Positions 33,521 to 41,889 of a DNA stretch of 64,000 nt are shown here, in pieces. The stretch lies in assembly GCA_023418475.1 (NCBI GenBank), contig JAEZZO010000052.1:124001-188000 (forward strand). The letters are read 5' to 3'. The position numbers were made by a program, and so were the translations under genes. Each line of letters opens with the position of its first letter. Position 1 is the first letter of the stretch. The notes under the pieces are model-generated. The model was not told the DNA's origin. It did not search any database and saw only the letters and a program-made list of their open reading frames with translations. Source of the DNA: Bacillota bacterium (GTDB lineage: Bacteria; Bacillota; Clostridia; Lachnospirales; Lachnospiraceae).

Positions 33521-35116
33521 ATGAAAAAGATCAGTATGAATAAAACTAAAATAAGAAAGATTATAGTCAGGCTATTAATCATTGCGTTGATAGCTGGTGC
33601 CGCTTTCACAATTATTCCGAGGTTAAAACCTAAAAAGGCAGAAAGCAAGGAGGTCATGACCTCCAAGGTTATCACAGGAGATGTAGAAACAGTGATAACG
33701 GGAACAGGAACACTAAGCCCTGCAAACCAGTATGAAGTGAAATCTCTGGTAAAGGGAGAAATTCTGGAAGCACCTTTTGAAGAGGGAGATCTTGTTGCGA
33801 AAGATTCACTTTTATATCAAATCAGTACCAATGAGATGGAAAATGGTATTAAAGGAGCAGAAATCGGAGTTGAAAAAGCAAAACTAAGTTATCAGGATGT
33901 ACTGAAAAAAAAGGATAAGTTAGTGATGACTGCAACTGACAGCGGATACATAAAGAAGCTTTATGTAAAAACAGGTGATACACTAACAGCAGGTAAAACA
34001 ATAGCAGATCTGTATAATGAGGATATTCTGTATCTGGATTTGCTTTTCCCGGCTGGTGAAGTAAAACAATCCTGGGTTGGCAAAACCGCTTCTGTAATAA
34101 TGGATGCAACGCAGGAATCAGTAAAAGGGGAAGTTACCGGTGTCAGCAGTATGGAAGAAACGATGAACGGCGGAATTCTCTCTAAGAAAGTAACGATATC
34201 CGTCAAGAATATTGGCGGTATGAAGGCGGGAGATGTTGCTGCAGCGGTTGTCAGCGGTATTCCAAGCAACAACAACAATACCTTTCAGGCTAAGACACAA
34301 ACCTCCATGCCTGCTGAAATAGAAGGAAAGATCGAAAGTCTGAATGTGAAGGAAGGTCAGTGGGTAAATAAAGGAGATACCATTTTAACCCTGTCCGCCA
34401 AGGATCTTGAAAGTCAGATTACCACTGCAAAACTAGGAATAGAAGATGCAGAGCTTACTCTTAAAACGGAGAAAACCAAGATGAAGCTTTATACGATAAA
34501 ATCACCGATCGCGGGTCAGATTATTACCAAGAATAAAAAACAAGGTGATACGATTGATCCGGCTACAGATACTCAGGCCGGACCAATGGCTATCGTATAT
34601 GATCTGGCTTACCTTACCTTCCAGATGAATATTGATGAGCTCCAAATCAGTAGTATCAAGAAGGGTCAGAGTGTTGTGGTTACTACAGATAACTTCCCGG
34701 GTGAAAGCTTTGATGGGGTAATTGATAAAATCAGTATGAAAGGTAATACCAATAACGGCGTTACGAATTATCCGGTTACTGTTAAGGTTGAGAAATTTGA
34801 TAAGCTTATGCCAGGTATGAATGTAACCGGCAAGGTTTCCATTGAGAAGGCGAATAAAGTCCTTACTATACCAAGCAGTGCACTTCAGGCAAATAACGTG
34901 GTTTATGTAAAGACCAATGAAGCAGCTAAAGATACAAAAAATAGTAAGGATGCAAAAAATGCAGATCCTTCCATACCCGTTGGATTTAAAGCTGTAACTG
35001 TAAAAATCGGCCTGAATGACGGAGCAAATGTAGAAATTAAGGAAGGCTTAAAAGAGGGCGATGAGGTTTATGTACCGTTTGATAATGCGGTAAGTGCCAC
35101 TTATGAGTATAATTAA
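33521..35116 (+). CDS. HlyD/MacA-type efflux adaptor protein with duplicated lipoyl-like domains
   Basis: 531 residues. One N-terminal membrane helix (IIVRLLIIALIAGAAFTII), then GTGTLSPANQYEVKSLVKGEI and GYIKKLYVKTGDTLTAG (first biotinyl-lipoyl-like region, to ~160), a beta-barrel stretch, a second lipoyl-like region (IEGKIESLNVKEGQWVNKGDTIL, ~270, and YTIKSPIAGQIITKNKKQGD, ~325), then MNIDELQISSIKKGQSV and GMNVTGKVSIEKANKVLTIPSSAL. The repeat of lipoyl-like hairpins is longer than a standard MacA (~370 aa). It probably bridges the MacB-like permease (35862) to the outside; Gram-positive relatives export peptides or antimicrobials. Confidence 0.82.
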   Translation: MKKISMNKTKIRKIIVRLLIIALIAGAAFTIIPRLKPKKAESKEVMTSKVITGDVETVITGTGTLSPANQYEVKSLVKGEILEAPFEEGDLVAKDSLLYQISTNEMENGIKGAEIGVEKAKLSYQDVLKKKDKLVMTATDSGYIKKLYVKTGDTLTAGKTIADLYNEDILYLDLLFPAGEVKQSWVGKTASVIMDATQESVKGEVTGVSSMEETMNGGILSKKVTISVKNIGGMKAGDVAAAVVSGIPSNNNNTFQAKTQTSMPAEIEGKIESLNVKEGQWVNKGDTILTLSAKDLESQITTAKLGIEDAELTLKTEKTKMKLYTIKSPIAGQIITKNKKQGDTIDPATDTQAGPMAIVYDLAYLTFQMNIDELQISSIKKGQSVVVTTDNFPGESFDGVIDKISMKGNTNNGVTNYPVTVKVEKFDKLMPGMNVTGKVSIEKANKVLTIPSSALQANNVVYVKTNEAAKDTKNSKDAKNADPSIPVGFKAVTVKIGLNDGANVEIKEGLKEGDEVYVPFDNAVSATYEYN

Positions 35117-35161
35117 AGTTTAACATTTTATATGCCGCTTGCGCAGCAGATTGAGGTTAAT

Positions 35162-35899
35162 ATGGAAAGAGAAGTATTGATTGAATTAAGAGACATCAGT
35201 AAAATCTATCGTGCGGGTGATACGGAAATTGCTGCCAACGATAAGGTTAACATGAAAATATATAAGGGAGACTTTGTTGCGATAGTCGGAAAGTCAGGCA
35301 GCGGGAAATCCACTGTTATGAACATCATCGGAGCACTTGATACTCCAACCAGCGGAGAATATTTTCTGGAAGGAAGAGACGTAAGTAAGCTTAAGGGAGA
35401 TGACCTTGCTGAAATAAGAAATAAAACAATTGGTTTTATCTTTCAGCAATATAACCTGTTGCCGAAACAGACAATTATGGATAATGTCGGGTTACCGCTG
35501 ATGTATGCCCGTGTAGGAGAACATGAACGAAAAAAACGTTCTATGGAGGTACTTAAGAAGGTAGGATTGGAAAAGAAACATGCGAGTTTTCCAAATCAAT
35601 TATCCGGTGGACAGCAGCAGAGAGTTTCCATTGCCAGGGCGTTGGTAGGAAATCCTTCCCTGATCCTTGCGGATGAACCAACAGGAGCGCTTGATTCCAA
35701 GACCAGCCGAGAGGTTCTTGATCTGCTTTTTCGCCTACATCAGGAAGGTAATACAATCGTTCTGATTACCCATGATCAATCGATCGCCCAGGAAGCTGAG
35801 AGAGTGATTAAGATTGCAGATGGTTCTGTCATATTTGACGGAGATGTAAAGGAGTTTAGAGATGAAATTAAGTCAAACACTCAAAGTAGTATGGGCTAA
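35162..35899 (+). CDS. MacB-type ABC transporter ATP-binding protein
   Basis: 245 residues. Walker A GKSGSGKSTVMNIIG, FIFQQYNLLPKQTIMDNVGLPL, signature LSGGQQQRVSIARALV, Walker B LILADEPTGALDS, H-loop VLITHDQSI: the LolD/MacB subfamily. ATG 35162 is preferred over 35132 because GAGG is 6 nt upstream. Its 3' end overlaps the permease gene by 38 nt, indicating coupled translation. Confidence 0.92.
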   Translation: MEREVLIELRDISKIYRAGDTEIAANDKVNMKIYKGDFVAIVGKSGSGKSTVMNIIGALDTPTSGEYFLEGRDVSKLKGDDLAEIRNKTIGFIFQQYNLLPKQTIMDNVGLPLMYARVGEHERKKRSMEVLKKVGLEKKHASFPNQLSGGQQQRVSIARALVGNPSLILADEPTGALDSKTSREVLDLLFRLHQEGNTIVLITHDQSIAQEAERVIKIADGSVIFDGDVKEFRDEIKSNTQSSMG

Positions 35900-37046
35900 T
35901 ATTACTGGAAACCGAATGAGATCCTTTTTAACTATGCTGGGAATGATTATCGGTGTGGCATCTGTTATTATTCTTGTTAGCCTCATGCAGGGACAATTTG
36001 ATAGTATAATGTCATCCTATGGCAGTATGGGAATTAACGATGTACAGGTTAATCTGATTGGCAGAAACGGTAATATAATAGTAAAAAATGAGGATATGAT
36101 TGAGTTTGCAAAAAAGCATCCGGAGTCCATCCGTGGTGTTGTACCCAATGTTTATGCTGATGGGAACAATACTGTAAGCAGAAACGGAGTAAAGCTGGAT
36201 TATTCCAATATTCAAGGCATTGATGATAAATTTCTAACAATGTATGATAAAAAGCTGCAGGATGGACATGACATATCCTATTCGGATATCGTTGTCAGAA
36301 ACAAGACATGTATTATTGGAAGTTATATTGATAAATCACTTTTTCAGGGAAAAGCACGTATCGGTGACCGGTTAAGAATTAAAGGAGAGGAATTTACAAT
36401 TGTCGGTATTCTGAAAGCAGTTTCTGATTCGTCACAGTGGTCGCAGGATAATTATTTGTATATTCCATATAGTACCGCTATGCGGCTCGAAGGTATGAGT
36501 ATCATCAACTCCTACAGTGTCTGTGTAAAAAATAGTGATCTTGTAGGAGATGTGACAGCACAGTTTCAGAAATATTTATTTAATATATTTCATGATACAA
36601 AAGCATATAAGGTAACGAATAATATGCAGATGCTTAATGAAATTAATGCTCAGATGTCGATACTAACCTCTGTAATTGCCGGAATTGCTGGAATATCCCT
36701 AGTAGTAGCGGGAATCGGTATTATGAATATTATGCTGGTATCCGTGTCTGAAAGGACAAGAGAGATCGGTATCAGGAAATCTCTGGGAGCTAAGTATAAG
36801 GATATTCGAAGACAGTTTGTTATGGAAGCTGGTGTTACCAGTACGATGGGAGGATTACTTGGAATTCTGCTCGGCTTTGTCGGAACCATTAAGATCGGAG
36901 ATTTAGTGAAGATGCAGGCTATGCCGAAGACGAACACAGTAATTATGGCGTTTACGATATCGGTAAGCATTGGAATTATATTTGGATATCTTCCGGCCAG
37001 AAAGGCAGCTAAGCTTAACCCGATCGATGCGCTTAGAAATGAATAG
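35862..37046 (+). CDS. MacB-type ABC transporter permease (FtsX family)
   Basis: 394 residues. N-terminal helix after KVVWANITGNRMRSFLTMLGMIIGVASVIIL, a large extracytoplasmic MacB_PCD domain (~50-260), then three helices with GIAGISLVVAGIGIMNIMLVSVSERTREIGIRKSLGAK and the closing LPARKAAKLNPIDALRNE, all classic for the family. AAAGGAG lies 5-12 nt upstream of the ATG. With 33521 and 35162 it forms a three-part exporter; substrate unknown. Confidence 0.92.
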   Translation: MKLSQTLKVVWANITGNRMRSFLTMLGMIIGVASVIILVSLMQGQFDSIMSSYGSMGINDVQVNLIGRNGNIIVKNEDMIEFAKKHPESIRGVVPNVYADGNNTVSRNGVKLDYSNIQGIDDKFLTMYDKKLQDGHDISYSDIVVRNKTCIIGSYIDKSLFQGKARIGDRLRIKGEEFTIVGILKAVSDSSQWSQDNYLYIPYSTAMRLEGMSIINSYSVCVKNSDLVGDVTAQFQKYLFNIFHDTKAYKVTNNMQMLNEINAQMSILTSVIAGIAGISLVVAGIGIMNIMLVSVSERTREIGIRKSLGAKYKDIRRQFVMEAGVTSTMGGLLGILLGFVGTIKIGDLVKMQAMPKTNTVIMAFTISVSIGIIFGYLPARKAAKLNPIDALRNE

Positions 37047-37121
37047 TTTTTAATGAAAGAACGGAATAAGCTGAGAGCCAGCCCGGTGTATGGGACTTGA
37101 CAGATGTACCAATGCCTGGAA

Positions 37122-37197
37122 AGAAGGCCCTCCTGCTTGTATCAGACTAGGCACACAGGGGAATTGTGTCTGTCTGTTGCAAACAGGAGGGCCTTCT
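37122..37197. terminator. Long stem-loop after the MacAB-type operon
   Basis: AGAAGGCCCTCCTG (37122-37135) and CAGGAGGGCCTTCT (37184-37197) are perfectly complementary. The 48-nt interior contains another pairing (CACA/TGTG). Only CTTATAC follows, so it is either a weak terminator or a stable 3' end. Confidence 0.55.
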
Positions 37198-37294
37198 CTT
37201 ATACAATTTATTACCTGATTGTTGACGGTCCAGCTTGAAGTTTCTTACAAATTAGATTATACTTAATCTAATGAATAAGATAAGATTCGATTGT

Positions 37295-37463
37295 CAAAAG
37301 CCTGATCCAGGTTATGCAGATGAATATGAGTGCATGTATATTCACCTGGACTTGCCTTTAACGTCCTGCGATTGCAAAATACAGGCAATCACAGGACGCC
37401 CGGTCTGTGCCATATGAATATATATGCACTCGTATTCATCCGGCATTCATTTTTAGGCTTTGG
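37295..37463 (+). repeat. Repeat E, full copy (169 bp, terminal inverted repeats)
   Basis: Ends CAAAAGCCT (37295-37303) and AGGCTTTGG (37455-37463), one mismatch in the 9-bp inverted repeat. Inner hairpin CGTCCTG-C-GATTGC (37362-37375)/GCAATC-A-CAGGACG (37385-37398). The ring sequences GGACTTGCCTTTAAC and GCCCGGTCTGTGCCATATG match the reverse complement of 22742-22910, while the hairpin arms do not. It lies in the 37047-37565 spacer, which otherwise holds the stem-loop above and a leader for the next gene. Confidence 0.7.
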
Positions 37464-37565
37464 CACTCCAATCATGAATAAACATATAGACCGGTATGAA
37501 AGATCCGCCTTGCGGTATCTTCATCTTTATTTATGTCGCAGTAGGCGGCGGAATGAGAGGTAAGT

Positions 37566-38690
37566 ATGAATAAGAGTGACTTGAGCAGAGATCATTACAT
37601 GCTTCGGGGAGCATTGGCCAGAAAAGGCTATGACTGGTGGTGGCACAGCTTTACCGGATATAATAGGAAGACCGGAGAAGAAAAAGCTTTTTTTATAGAA
37701 TACTATGTCTGCAATCCGGGTCTTGGCGGGAATAAGGCAATACTTGGCCAACTGCCTAAGAACCGCAAAAAGAATAGAAAGCCATCCTATGCACTTGTGA
37801 AGGCCGGAACCTGGGGGCTTGATGCGAAGCAGATACATAATTTCTATCCGATTACAGAGTTTACCAGCTCAGAGCATTTACTAAACATCCGAATGGGAAA
37901 ATGTACGCTTACAGAGACAAGGATGACCGGTAGCTGCAGAGTTTCGAAAGAGGAGGCAGAAAATCATCCGGAATATATGTGTGATCCCGGAAGTATGGAA
38001 TGGAATATTATTATCAATAAGAAAATTGCTTATCATGCCGGTTATGGTGCTTCTCTTCCTCTTCGGAAGATAAATGCATTCGAGATGTACTGGCATGCAG
38101 AAGGAATAAAAACGGAATATAGCGGGTCAGTAATATTGGATGGAGAAATATACGATGTTATAGCCGATAAGTCCTACGGCTATGCCGATAAGAACTGGGG
38201 AAGTGATTTTACTTCGCCTTGGCTTTGGATTAGTAGCTGTAATATGAAAAGTCTCAAGACAGGAAGAGTACTAAGTCATACTGCTTTGGAGTTTGGAGGA
38301 GGAAGGCCGAAGATATTTGGTGTTGCTCTTGATGGCAAGCTGTTGGGTGGATTGTTTTATGAAGGTAAGATGTATGACTATAATTTTTCGAAGTTTTGGA
38401 CAGGCTCCAGAGTAAAATTTAAGTTTGAAGAAGGTAAAACAATAAATACCTGGAAGGTAAAGGCTGAAAATTGGGATTCAAAGATGGAGCTGGTATTGAA
38501 ATGCCCGAAAGATGAGATGCTTTTTATTAATTATGAGGCTCCGAATGGTAAAAAACTGCATGATAGACTCTGGAATGGCGGAACCGGTTATGGACAGATT
38601 AAATTATATGAGAAAAAGAAGACAGGTTTAAAGCTCATTGATATTATTGAGATGAACAATGCAGGATGTGAGTACGGCGAATATAAATAA
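37566..38690 (+). CDS. Tocopherol-cyclase-like / lipocalin-type beta-barrel protein
   Basis: 374 residues, no signal peptide. Begins HYMLRGALARKGYDWWWHSFTGYNRKTGE, then KAFFIEYYVCNPGLGG, the pattern of the tocopherol cyclase/CrtC-like group. Later: HAGYGASLPLRKINAFEMYWHAEG, DKSYGYADKNWGSDFTSPWLWISSC, and WNGGTGYGQIKLYE. No vitamin E pathway is expected in an anaerobe, so the family label describes the fold, not the reaction. GAGAGG precedes ATG 37566, itself behind a hairpin rich in GCC/GGC. It is monocistronic: flanked by repeat E upstream and a palindrome downstream. Confidence 0.7.
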   Translation: MNKSDLSRDHYMLRGALARKGYDWWWHSFTGYNRKTGEEKAFFIEYYVCNPGLGGNKAILGQLPKNRKKNRKPSYALVKAGTWGLDAKQIHNFYPITEFTSSEHLLNIRMGKCTLTETRMTGSCRVSKEEAENHPEYMCDPGSMEWNIIINKKIAYHAGYGASLPLRKINAFEMYWHAEGIKTEYSGSVILDGEIYDVIADKSYGYADKNWGSDFTSPWLWISSCNMKSLKTGRVLSHTALEFGGGRPKIFGVALDGKLLGGLFYEGKMYDYNFSKFWTGSRVKFKFEEGKTINTWKVKAENWDSKMELVLKCPKDEMLFINYEAPNGKKLHDRLWNGGTGYGQIKLYEKKKTGLKLIDIIEMNNAGCEYGEYK

Positions 38691-38697
38691 AAATAAC

Positions 38698-38784
38698 TTC
38701 AATAAAGCATAAGACTATGATATAAGGAGAATAAAAAGTCAGTTTTCTTGGGGAATAAATAACTTTGTCTTATGCTTTATTGAA
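38698..38784. terminator. 18-bp perfect inverted repeat, probable bidirectional terminator
   Basis: TTCAATAAAGCATAAGAC (38698-38715) and GTCTTATGCTTTATTGAA (38767-38784) separated by 51 nt. It lies between converging genes (37566 on + and 38793 on -), as expected for a shared terminator, though the loop is long. Confidence 0.5.
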
Positions 38785-38792
38785 AATTTATA

Positions 38793-38987
38793 TTACTCTT
38801 CTTTGGTGAAATACCTTGCTTTTAAGGTATTTTTCGAAGAATGAATTGCAGGATATTCCGATTGTCTGCTACATTCGTTAATTTTGTCCAAAATGGATAG
38901 TTTTTGAGTTGTATCTAGCAGCTTCAGAGCATCTATGATATTAAGGTCATCTATTCCGGCCTCCATGCAGAGGAGATCTTCTTTCAT
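38793..38987 (-). CDS. Small hypothetical protein, 64 aa
   Basis: Reads MKEDLLCMEAGIDDLNIIDALKLL from the minus strand, preceded by GAGGTG at a good distance from its ATG. Acidic, probably helical, no known motif. It is divergent from the XRE regulator at 39225, and the shared spacer holds a palindromic operator-like site, so it may be part of the same regulatory pair. Confidence 0.5.
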   Translation of the reverse strand: MKEDLLCMEAGIDDLNIIDALKLLDTTQKLSILDKINECSRQSEYPAIHSSKNTLKARYFTKEE

Positions 38988-39128
38988 TCTAACACCTCAA
39001 TTCCATAAATCATACATCTATAATATGAACTCCAATCGTCAGATATAGAGATTATAGAGAATATTACTTTGCAGACTTTTGGCACTTCAATAAAATATTA
39101 CAATAATTAACATTAACTATGGCAATAG

Positions 39129-39156
39129 TATAATTGACATAGTACATATTGTCAAT
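39129..39156 (+). promoter_or_regulatory. Promoter -10 with overlapping palindromic operator upstream of the XRE gene
   Basis: TATAAT at 39129-39134 overlaps ATTGACA (39133-39139), which is mirrored by TGTCAAT (39150-39156). This layout suits autorepression by the HTH protein encoded 70 nt downstream. No strong -35 is seen. Confidence 0.45.
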
Positions 39157-39224
39157 ATGTTTCGTGAATATATTTGACTAAAATGGACAATTTTGTTAAT
39201 ATTAATATAGAAAGGGTGAATTAT

Positions 39225-39662
39225 TTGGATAACAGAGTAAAACTAATCAGAAAAAAGTTGAATATAAGCCAGGCCGACTTTGGAAACAAGTTGGGGATTA
39301 CCGGAGCCGGAATTTCAAAAATAGAGAATGGAAAACGTAATTTAACAGAACAGATGCTCCGTATGATTTGTAAGGAATTTAATATAAATGAAAAGTGGCT
39401 TCGCAGCGGAGAGGGTGAAGTCTTTCGACAGTTGCCTTCCGAAGCAATCGGGCGGCTTGCGGATAATTATCGGCTTGATGAACTGGATAAAAGAATTATA
39501 TCAGAATATGTAAGACTTGATGAAAAGAAAAGACAAGTGATAAAGGAATATATAATGCGAGTTGCCTATGGAAGTAATATTTCTGATATTTTGACCGATA
39601 AAAATCCGGTAATCTACCCTGAACAGGTTGCGGAGGAGAAACGAATATACGAGAGTCTCTAA
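39225..39662 (+). CDS. XRE-family transcriptional regulator
   Basis: 145 residues. HTH_3 domain at about 3-58: RVKLIRKKLNISQADFGNKLGITGAGISKIENGKRN, followed by MLRMICKEFNINEKWLRSGEG, then an acidic helical tail (DELDKRIISEYVRLDEKKRQ). The start is set at TTG 39225 because AAAGGGTG is 8-9 nt upstream and the protein then begins MDNRVKLIRKK, typical of the group. The ATG at 39183 would add 14 residues with no ribosome site. Confidence 0.8.
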   Translation: MDNRVKLIRKKLNISQADFGNKLGITGAGISKIENGKRNLTEQMLRMICKEFNINEKWLRSGEGEVFRQLPSEAIGRLADNYRLDELDKRIISEYVRLDEKKRQVIKEYIMRVAYGSNISDILTDKNPVIYPEQVAEEKRIYESL

Positions 39663-39753
39663 TAGATGTATAAAGAAAGGCCTGTAATACCAGCTGTTTT
39701 GATTAAAAAGAATGGTCGCCGGAGTCACAAGCCTTATTTTAATATTCATAATT

Positions 39754-40464
39754 CTAATTCTGCCGGTTAATAAAATCAAAGATTGCATCCGCTGTAATTT
39801 CCTGCTGTTTTTCTCTTGTAATTGTAGCTTTTCCATCTCCTTTCTGATTTCCGTAGTTTCCGAAACCGGCATGGTTTCCACCCTCTATCACTACAATATT
39901 ATCAGTATAGGTCACTTTCTTTTTGTTTAGAACATGATCATTAGAACCATATATAGTCAAGGCCTGATCCGGGCTGATATCTCCGTAGATGTAAGCTCCA
40001 AGTAGAATTAATCCACGCAGCTGATCTTTATGGGAAGACATATAACTGCTAGCCATCGCACCCCCTAACGAATGCCCACCAATATACCATTTTTTAATAT
40101 TGGGAAGTTTTTGATATACATTATCCGCAGCAGTGGAATCGAAAACAGCCAGGTGAAACGGCATTTTTACCAGTACACAGGTAATTCCCTTCTGAGAGAT
40201 TTTTTTCAGCAGCGGGTTATATGCACAAGCTTCTACCTTACCCCCTGGATAGAAGATGAGAGCAGTACCATTATCATTTTTCGTGTGAAAAATGATATAT
40301 TCTCCATCTGATGTGATACTGCTATCCTTTGTTGTTGAAGCCAGTACACTCATTGCTTCATTATCTGCATGGTAATAATCCGATACATAGATAAAAAATA
40401 TGACAGTTAGTAAAAAAAGAAAAGCCAGGAACGTTATCAGTGCAGCTTTAAGCTTTTTTTTCAT
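39754..40464 (-). CDS. Alpha/beta hydrolase, membrane-anchored
   Basis: 236 residues. One N-terminal membrane segment (ALITFLAFLFLLTVIFFIYV), then ALIFYPGGKVEACAYNPLL (oxyanion region), the nucleophile elbow GGHSLGGAMA, an acid in IYGSNDHV and the catalytic His in EGGNHAGFGNYG. This is the hydrolase-5 group; substrate unknown. It converges on the XRE gene, and the spacer between them has a weak hairpin. The active site would face outside if the N-terminal helix is an uncleaved anchor. Confidence 0.8.
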   Translation of the reverse strand: MKKKLKAALITFLAFLFLLTVIFFIYVSDYYHADNEAMSVLASTTKDSSITSDGEYIIFHTKNDNGTALIFYPGGKVEACAYNPLLKKISQKGITCVLVKMPFHLAVFDSTAADNVYQKLPNIKKWYIGGHSLGGAMASSYMSSHKDQLRGLILLGAYIYGDISPDQALTIYGSNDHVLNKKKVTYTDNIVVIEGGNHAGFGNYGNQKGDGKATITREKQQEITADAIFDFINRQN

Positions 40465-40787
40465 AGGGTTTCCTCATTTCTAATCTTATTTTATAAACTT
40501 TAAGTCTATATATGTAGTGCTGACACAAACGAATTTTATCTCGTTACATTCCGCACCCATTTCATGGACTGGTATCTCCAGGTTGTTAATCGTTTTTTAA
40601 ATCGATCCTATACTTCGGTCCTCAAAAGCTTAATTCAGACTACAAAATCGTCGTATCAACAGACAATGTGTATATTCCGTATTATGCCATACTAATGATG
40701 ATAAATTAACAGTTAATGAGGGGTAAGCCAATGTCCATTCCTATTCTATGTTTGTAGTAATTTGATGTTACTGTTTGTTTCGTAACG
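40465..40787. other. Spacer upstream of the alpha/beta hydrolase
   Basis: 323 bp without a supported gene. It should contain the hydrolase promoter on the minus strand and the 3' end of the AraC gene's transcript; I see no clear sigma-A boxes, repeats or RNA fold. Confidence 0.4.
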
Positions 40788-41678
40788 CTATATCTCCGAT
40801 ATCGGATAATAAAGGTCACATTCACAATAATGCTTGTTGCACTTTGCATAATTTATCTGTTCAAAATGAAAATTCTCCTTCAGATCAAATTGAACCGTAG
40901 GCTTCCAGATTTCATTTATGTATTTCCATATGGAAGAGAGGCACCTGGAGGAGATATCTTCGGGCCTGTGCGGTCCCATGTAAGTAAAAACCCCGTATTT
41001 ATGCGGTTTAATTTGTTTTGTTTTCATATTGGGAGCGATGATACTATTCTTATTAATCTGGACTGAAGGCATATAAGTGGAGATGCCGATGAAGGGATCA
41101 GGAATTACGGTGATTCCAAGGTAGATATCCTTTTCCACCGGATTAATGACTTCGGACCTGTGATGATAGAAGAAATCCACACCACAACGATTAGCAGTCT
41201 GGTCAGAAGCATTCTCTGCCTCCGAGATGACATATTCAATTCCCGCAACACAGATGGCAGGAAGTACGGTAATCGAGCGAAAAAAAATCAGACTGTCGCC
41301 GGAACAGTTCATGAAGTCGGCGTTAAAGCGGTCAAGAATTTTAAGAGGAAAAGGATTACGGCGCCATTTCGCCGGAGTGGTATTATATTCATCTTTGAAA
41401 ACTCTGCTATAGGTACGTTCACATCCAAAGGAATATTTGCAGGAGATAAATTCTATATTACAGTGTATATTCATCAGATCACCAAGAGACCGGGCAATTC
41501 TTCTGCGCCTTACATATTCCATCAAACCGGTTTGGGTAGCACCCTTCCAGATACGGAGCAAGTGAAACTTGGAGACGTTCACATTTTCTGAAATACTATC
41601 AAGATTAATCTCCTCTAACAGATGACTTTCGATATATTCGGTTGTATTCTTAATGATTTCTAATAAGTTATTATCCAT
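40788..41678 (-). CDS. AraC-family regulator with C-terminal GyrI-like effector domain
   Basis: 296 residues. Tandem HTH region about 8-105: YIESHLLEEINLDSISENVNVSKFHLLRIW and the second helix pair near FISCKYSFGCERTYSRVFKDEYNTTPAKWRR. The C-terminal half (about 130-290) resembles integron-associated effector-binding domains (YGVFTYMGPHRPEDISSRCLSSIWKYI). The start at 41678 is preferred over 41810 because AGGTGG precedes it and the upstream 44 residues are not family-like. It is divergent from the nucleotidyltransferase at 41890. Confidence 0.82.
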   Translation of the reverse strand: MDNNLLEIIKNTTEYIESHLLEEINLDSISENVNVSKFHLLRIWKGATQTGLMEYVRRRRIARSLGDLMNIHCNIEFISCKYSFGCERTYSRVFKDEYNTTPAKWRRNPFPLKILDRFNADFMNCSGDSLIFFRSITVLPAICVAGIEYVISEAENASDQTANRCGVDFFYHHRSEVINPVEKDIYLGITVIPDPFIGISTYMPSVQINKNSIIAPNMKTKQIKPHKYGVFTYMGPHRPEDISSRCLSSIWKYINEIWKPTVQFDLKENFHFEQINYAKCNKHYCECDLYYPISEI

Positions 41679-41889
41679 AAAACCACCTATCAATGCTTCA
41701 CTATACAGACAAACTTCATTATAACACAGGGGAAATTGTATGAATAGTCCAGGGGATACCGAAAGGATAAGTCCGCAATTTTTGTCCGGAAATTGAAATA
41801 TGGATAGCAATTTATGTCTTGTTTCGAAGCCTGCAGAAGGTATACTATTACATTATAGAGCCCATAAACGGCAGAATATAGGAGGTATT

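Noticed and set aside
37330..37563. 77-codon + frame upstream of the tocopherol-cyclase-like gene
   Set aside because: It lies almost entirely within repeat E and the leader; no start signal.
40830..41591. Plus-strand frames opposite the AraC regulator
   Set aside because: Antisense shadows of a protein with clear AraC HTH and effector domains.
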